64,000 bases of DNA from Weeksellaceae bacterium (GTDB lineage: Bacteria; Bacteroidota; Bacteroidia; Flavobacteriales; Weeksellaceae): positions 124,001 through 188,000 of the forward strand of contig JAKLPS010000020.1 of assembly GCA_022013695.1 (NCBI GenBank), written 5' to 3'. The notes below the pieces were generated by a model. It ran no database searches and was not told the origin of the DNA. It was given only the letters and a program-made list of their open reading frames with translations. The number at the start of each line of letters is the position of its first letter. Position 1 is the stretch's first letter. The position numbers and the translations under genes were made by a program. This document shows, one piece after another, positions 60,381-64,000 of this stretch.

Positions 60381-61508
60381 ATGGAGAATCAATTAACAGT
60401 AGCCAACCAACCTCAGTTTCACAGGCTAAAAATAGCTAAAAAACAACAACTGACCAAACAAGCTTTTGCGCTGCAGTTGGCAGTTCCACCTGAGTTGAAA
60501 TCTCAATATGAGTACAAAGCCGGACAGTATTTGACATTGAAATATCACTTCCAAGAAAGGGAAGTCCAGAACGATTATTCCATCACTTCGTCGCCTTTTG
60601 AAGATCAATTATCTTTGGCTATCAAGATCAATGGGGAGAAAAGTTCAACCCATTTTCTTTTTAATCATTATAAAATCGGTGATGAAATATCGGTGAGCGA
60701 GCCTCAAGGTCGCTTCTTCCTCCCTTCTCGGCCGAATGAAAAAAGAACCATCATCGCCTTTGCCTCGGGCATCGGAATCACGCCGATCCTGAGTCACATC
60801 AAAAATATCCTTAATGAAGAGAAATCGACACGCATTTTTCTGTTCTATGGCAACAAAAATTACGAAGATATTATTCTGAAAAATGAATTAGAAAATCTTC
60901 AGAAGCAAGTCGCAGAAAGATTTGAAGTGTTTTATTTTCTGTCTCAAGAGCCGGTGAGAGACAAACTATTTCAAGGAAGAATTGATGAAAAGAAAATAGC
61001 TCTAATTATCAACCAAATTCTTCATCTGGACGAAGATGATGAGGAATCTACGATCTGGGACAGCACCGATAAAGTCCTTATTTGCGGCCCAGGAGCAATG
61101 ATAAAATCGGTTGCTAATGCCTGCTACAACCACGGAATCCCCAAAAAAAATATTCATTTTGAGCTGTTCGAAACTTATAACGAAGATATCTATCCGACGG
61201 AGAAAGAGTTTCCTCTGATAGAAAATGTGAAGGTGACAATCAAATATAATCACATCGAAAAAGACGGCATCATCCTCAAAAATAATGAGCGCAAAATCCT
61301 ACAGCAACTGTTGGATCTTGGGTACAAACTGCCCTATTCCTGCAAATCTGGCGTCTGCGGAAGCTGCCTTTGCTACTTGAAAAACGGAAAAGTGGATATG
61401 ACCGAAGATGAATACCTCACGGATCACGAAAAAGATCAGGGAAAAATCTTACCTTGTACTGCCATTGCGATGAGCAAAGAGATATTTTTAGATTTTGATA
61501 TGATTTAA
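60381..61508 (+). CDS. Ferredoxin reductase-like flavoprotein with 2Fe-2S domain (PaaE-type)
   Basis: A 375-residue electron-transfer protein. N-terminal FAD domain with YKAGQYLTLKYHF and QNDYSITSSP; NAD(P)-binding domain with IAFASGIGITPILSHIKNIL and VLICGPGAMIKSVANACYNHGI. The C-terminal plant-type ferredoxin domain has cysteines 321, 326, 329 and 359 (YSCKSGVCGSCLC..., LPCTA). The order FAD-NAD-2Fe2S is that of PaaE/HCP-reductase-like proteins, yet no phenylacetate genes are near. I start at ATG 60381; the preceding TTG in frame is inside the promoter zone. The next gene starts 2 bp after the stop. Confidence 0.9.
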   Translation: MENQLTVANQPQFHRLKIAKKQQLTKQAFALQLAVPPELKSQYEYKAGQYLTLKYHFQEREVQNDYSITSSPFEDQLSLAIKINGEKSSTHFLFNHYKIGDEISVSEPQGRFFLPSRPNEKRTIIAFASGIGITPILSHIKNILNEEKSTRIFLFYGNKNYEDIILKNELENLQKQVAERFEVFYFLSQEPVRDKLFQGRIDEKKIALIINQILHLDEDDEESTIWDSTDKVLICGPGAMIKSVANACYNHGIPKKNIHFELFETYNEDIYPTEKEFPLIENVKVTIKYNHIEKDGIILKNNERKILQQLLDLGYKLPYSCKSGVCGSCLCYLKNGKVDMTEDEYLTDHEKDQGKILPCTAIAMSKEIFLDFDMI

Positions 61509-61510
61509 TT

Positions 61511-62134
61511 ATGGTTAAGGCGCTTACCAACATTTTAAAGATAGCTTTGCGGCTTTTGGAATTCGGATTTTTGCTGATGATTCTGGCGAATTTCTGGGTA
61601 TATGCATTGACCAGCGGCAGAACCTATACCAAGATCAGCCAAGTGCCTGCGAGAGATTGTGCCCTGGTTTTAGGAACCTCGCCGAAGATGCGATCCGGCG
61701 TTGCCAACCCTTATTTTACAGCAAGAATGGATGCTGTGGGTACGCTGTATCACCACGGTAAAATAAAGAAAATCATCGTGAGCGGAGAGAAAAGTGATAA
61801 CTATGATGAGACCGAAGCAATGAAGAATTTTTTGGTTTATAACGAAGGCGTTCCGGAACAGATGATCGAAAAAGATCCAAAAGGCTTCAACACGCACAGA
61901 AGCATCCTGAACTGCAAAAATATCTACAAACAGAAAAATGTGATCATCGTCTCACAGGGTTTTCACAATATGCGGGCATTATTTTTTGCGAGGAACAATG
62001 GCATGAATGCCTTGGGATTTGATGCTCAGGATGTAACCAAAAATGAAAGCTTCTACAGAAATCACACCCGTGAATTTCTTGCCAGAGATCTTGCCGTTTT
62101 TTACTATATTTTTGGCGTTTCGCCGGAAGAATAA
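61511..62134 (+). CDS. SanA/YdcF-like (DUF218) membrane protein
   Basis: A 207-residue protein with one N-terminal membrane helix (LEFGFLLMILANFWVYALT, about residues 16-34) and a DUF218 domain: CALVLGTSPKMRSGVANPYFTARMDAVGTLYHHGKIKKIIVSGEKS, then FNTHRSILNCKNIYKQKNVIIVSQGFHNMRALFFAR. This is the SanA-type arrangement, linked in E. coli to envelope barrier function, mechanism unknown. It is translationally close (2 bp) to the reductase gene upstream. Confidence 0.88.
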   Translation: MVKALTNILKIALRLLEFGFLLMILANFWVYALTSGRTYTKISQVPARDCALVLGTSPKMRSGVANPYFTARMDAVGTLYHHGKIKKIIVSGEKSDNYDETEAMKNFLVYNEGVPEQMIEKDPKGFNTHRSILNCKNIYKQKNVIIVSQGFHNMRALFFARNNGMNALGFDAQDVTKNESFYRNHTREFLARDLAVFYYIFGVSPEE

Positions 62135-62231
62135 TCTCTCATTGGAATAAAAAATTTTGAATATCGATCATTGGCAGATTCTTTGTAATTATGATATTAC
62201 TACTTGAAAAGTCATCCTAAAATCATTACAA

Positions 62232-62804
62232 ATGAAAAATTTATTCAAAATATTAGTTCTTGTCCTCAACAGTTTTACAGTGATTTCCTGCAAAACAACT
62301 ATGGGTGGATATGCTGCAAACGATCCTTATTCTCAGGGCTATTCCGACGGTTACAGAGACGGCTATTACCAGTCGCCCGATGGATTTTGGTATGCGCCCA
62401 ACGTTGTATATTTGGATTATAACAACAATTACTACAGAAATGGAGTGGTTTACAACACAAGAAATGTGAACCGAACCAATGTGATCATTTCGCCAAAAAG
62501 AAGTTCTTTGCAAAATCAGATTCCGAATAATGCAAGAATCCAATCAACCACAAGGACGCAGCAAAATGGAATGCGAACCCAAAATAGTATCCGACCGCAA
62601 CAAAATATCAATAGTGCAACACGGCGGCAATCTCAAAATACGATCCGGATGCAGCCCAATGCTAATAGCGCAAAAAGAACTCAGCCACAAAATGATGGAC
62701 GCGCCCAGCCGCAAAATAGTCCAAGACCCGCTCCTGAAAATAATGCGGCAGCCCAACCAACCGCAACGCAAGATGACAATTCCCGAAGAAGCGGATCGCG
62801 ATAG
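62232..62804 (+). CDS. Hypothetical lipoprotein with Q/N-rich repeats
   Basis: A 190-residue protein with a lipoprotein signal (LVLVLNSFTVISC, cysteine about residue 20), a Tyr/Gly-rich segment (YSQGYSDGYRDGYYQSPDGFWYAPN, about 33-57), and a long low-complexity tail from residue ~95 built of imperfect RTQQN/IRPQQN/RMQPNAN-type units rich in Q, N, R and P. No family is recognised. It is probably outer-membrane attached. The repetitive tail looks prone to length variation. Confidence 0.7.
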   Translation: MKNLFKILVLVLNSFTVISCKTTMGGYAANDPYSQGYSDGYRDGYYQSPDGFWYAPNVVYLDYNNNYYRNGVVYNTRNVNRTNVIISPKRSSLQNQIPNNARIQSTTRTQQNGMRTQNSIRPQQNINSATRRQSQNTIRMQPNANSAKRTQPQNDGRAQPQNSPRPAPENNAAAQPTATQDDNSRRSGSR

Positions 62805-62886
62805 AAAAAAGCCGGTTTTAACTGGTTTTTTTTGCTTAAATTTTCAACTTTTCAATTTTATGAATCTATCGCAATGAAAATTATAT

Positions 62887-62894
62887 TATTTTTG
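62887..62894 (+). promoter_or_regulatory. -7 promoter box of udk
   Basis: TATTTTTG fits TAnnTTTG and ends 13 bp before the udk ATG (62908), implying an almost leaderless mRNA. Confidence 0.5.
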
Positions 62895-62907
62895 TAAAAA
62901 TTGCAAG

Positions 62908-63525
62908 ATGCTCGTGATTGGAATTGCCGGCGGTACCGGTTCCGGAAAAACTACAGTTGTCAACAAGATTCTCCAAAAGCTGAATGTAGAAGGGGTCAAC
63001 GTACTGTCTCAGGACAATTATTATCACGACAATCCCAATCTAACGCTTTCTGAGAGAGAAGTCCTGAATTACGATCATCCAAAATCCATCGATTTTGATT
63101 TAATGCTGCGGCACGTGAAAGCCCTCAAAAATCATCAAAGCATCGAGCAGCCCATTTATTCGTTCGTAACACACTCCAGAACAGGAGATTACGTGACCGT
63201 GGAGCCTAGAAATGTTTTGATCGTGGAGGGTATTTTGGTTTTGACCAATCAAGAATTGCTAAAAGAATTTGATCTGAAAGTGTTTGTTCACGCAGATTCC
63301 GATGAACGACTGATTCGAAGAATCCGCCGCGACACGCAGGAAAGAGGGCGCGATTTGCAAGAAGTTCTCCACCGCTACCAAACGACTCTCAAACCGATGC
63401 ATCAGGAATTTATAGAACCTTCCAAAAACGAAGCCGACCTGATTGTTCCCAATATGAGACAGAACTCGGTTGCCATTGATTTTCTGACGACTGTTATCAA
63501 TAATTCTCTTAAAAAAGTTCATTGA
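62908..63525 (+). CDS. udk: Uridine kinase
   Basis: A 205-residue P-loop kinase of pyrimidine salvage (uridine and cytidine to their monophosphates). Walker A GIAGGTGSGKTTV (residues 5-17), LSQDNYYHDN, YDHPKSIDFDLM (substrate region), PRNVLIVEGILVL (Walker B-like) and FVHADSDERLIRRIRRDTQERGR (lid) are intact. Length is typical (~205-213). It probably leads a small operon with the DivIC-like protein and the next gene. Confidence 0.96.
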   Translation: MLVIGIAGGTGSGKTTVVNKILQKLNVEGVNVLSQDNYYHDNPNLTLSEREVLNYDHPKSIDFDLMLRHVKALKNHQSIEQPIYSFVTHSRTGDYVTVEPRNVLIVEGILVLTNQELLKEFDLKVFVHADSDERLIRRIRRDTQERGRDLQEVLHRYQTTLKPMHQEFIEPSKNEADLIVPNMRQNSVAIDFLTTVINNSLKKVH

Positions 63526-63580
63526 TGATGAGATCGCCTTTCGATCGCACATTACCTTAGAAATATTAAAGATTCTCCAT

Positions 63581-63931
63581 ATGAAAGAACTAATCAAAGA
63601 CATCAAAAAAAAATCGCCGACAATGAAGTTTTTTCAGACATATATTTTCAACAAATATCTACTGACGCTCGTGGGTTTTTTGATCTGGATGATATTCTTC
63701 GACAGCACTTCTTTCTTGGTTATCAATGAACTGAATGGCGAAATCAAACGCTACGAAAAACAACTGAATTTCTACAAAACAGAATACGAAAAGAACGACC
63801 ATTTCTTTCGAAAACTGATGAATAACAAGGACGAAAAGGAAAAGTATGCGCGAGAAAATTACTTTATGAAAAAACCCAATGAGGAGATTTTCATCTTGGT
63901 GGTAGACAGTTCCAAAATTGCCAAAAAATAA
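63581..63931 (+). CDS. Septum formation initiator (DivIC/FtsB-like)
   Basis: A 116-residue bitopic protein: basic cytosolic N-terminus, one membrane helix (YLLTLVGFLIWMIFFDSTSFLV, about residues 27-48), then a coiled coil (LNGEIKRYEKQLNFYKTEYEKND) and EKEKYARENYFMKKPNEEIFIL, the pattern of the DivIC/FtsB family, where '..AREnY.mkkpgEevf.l' closes the domain. FtsB/DivIC bridges division proteins at the septum. The order udk-divIC is one I recall in flavobacteria. ATG 63623 would shorten the N-terminus by 14 residues; either start is possible. Confidence 0.87.
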   Translation: MKELIKDIKKKSPTMKFFQTYIFNKYLLTLVGFLIWMIFFDSTSFLVINELNGEIKRYEKQLNFYKTEYEKNDHFFRKLMNNKDEKEKYARENYFMKKPNEEIFILVVDSSKIAKK

Positions 63932-63945
63932 AAAAATGTTTCAGA

Positions 63946-64000
63946 ATGAATGAATTGGGAGATTGGGAAATGCTTGTGAAAAAGCAACTCAAGACAGAAA
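63946..64000 (+). CDS. Start of a probable methylmalonyl-CoA mutase subunit gene (cut by the window edge)
   Basis: Eighteen codons from ATG 63946 read MNELGDWEMLVKKQLKTE. The 'W..LV.KQLK' beginning resembles the N-terminus of methylmalonyl-CoA mutase small subunits, and the udk-divIC-mutase order is one I recall in related genomes. The stretch is too short for certainty. It lies 14 bp after the DivIC-like gene and is probably in the same operon. Confidence 0.45.
   Translation, partial: MNELGDWEMLVKKQLKTE

Noticed and set aside
231-64000. Many long antisense or alternative-frame ORFs, such as 3494-3952 minus, 9166-9927 plus, 19887-20492 plus, 49408-50172 minus
   Set aside because: They lie opposite well-supported genes, have skewed composition (Phe/Arg/Ser-rich) and no motifs; they are shadows of the real genes.
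1-64000. tRNA, rRNA, CRISPR arrays, prophage or transposase genes
   Set aside because: None was seen in the gaps on reading; gaps are short and explained by promoters, terminators and dispersed repeats. A covariance search was not possible here.

Overview
The window looks like chromosomal DNA of a flavobacterium close to Chryseobacterium/Epilithonimonas (Weeksellaceae, Bacteroidota). This is inferred from family knowledge, not from a search. The pointers are: low-GC DNA with short gaps; flavobacterial -7 promoter boxes (TAnnTTTG) placed just upstream of many start codons; two proteins with a C-terminal type IX secretion (T9SS) sorting domain; Bacteroidota-type families (DUF4294, DUF349, M42, a DUF7935-like protein, a MgtE lacking the usual extra N-terminal segment); and a crt carotenoid operon under a MarR regulator.

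Layout. 1-3.2 kb (minus strand): MarR regulator, crtI, crtB and a truncated SRPBCC-fold gene, with an inverted-repeat operator candidate ahead of the regulator. 3.4-4.0 kb: exported TPR protein. 4.2-8.7 kb: small accessory/defence insert, made of a parDE toxin-antitoxin pair whose toxin carries an in-frame stop and a 1193-residue nuclease-methyltransferase (type IIG-like), each preceded by a related ~52-bp promoter/leader. 8.7-21.7 kb: prfC, a three-gene methyltransferase/glycosyltransferase cluster, pcrA, a LolD-type ATPase, radC, a GNAT-like protein, a small membrane protein, ppa, mgtE and a lipoprotein. 21.8-32.6 kb: polA, a sulfatase with its own exported formylglycine-generating enzyme, a VOC protein, an M28 peptidase, queA and a DUF349 protein. 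32.7-44.4 kb: secreted endonuclease I, purC-purF, ndk, rpe, M42 peptidase, DUF4294 protein, LolA, secreted M36 metallopeptidase and a monooxygenase-like protein. 44.5-50.8 kb: 2-oxoacid dehydrogenase E2, a lipoprotein, prfB, an ECF sigma/membrane protein/outer-membrane protein operon and a decayed beta-propeller fragment. 50.9-57.7 kb (minus): fatty-acid beta-oxidation operon (MarR, hydroxyacyl-CoA dehydrogenase/enoyl-CoA hydratase, thiolase, acyl-CoA dehydrogenase) with a 22-bp perfect palindrome at its promoter. 57.8-64 kb: FecCD/ATPase transporter with a TlpA lipoprotein, a PaaE-like reductase, a SanA/YdcF protein, a Q/N-rich lipoprotein, udk, a DivIC/FtsB-like protein and the start of a probable methylmalonyl-CoA mutase gene.

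The most unusual structure is in the beta-oxidation operon. Two different four-helix-bundle (23S rRNA intervening-sequence-protein type) genes sit in two successive gaps between the metabolic genes. Both lie in operon orientation, and each is enclosed by its own imperfect inverted repeat. They look like two insertions of one class of small RNA-level or DNA-level mobile element. Other points worth a second look are the nonsense-mutated parE, two MarR operator candidates, three copies of a dispersed GCGGATAGC-type intergenic repeat, a minus-strand UUCG-loop terminator with no known upstream gene, and the periplasmic sulfatase/FGE pair. No tRNA, rRNA, CRISPR array, transposase or prophage gene was seen.
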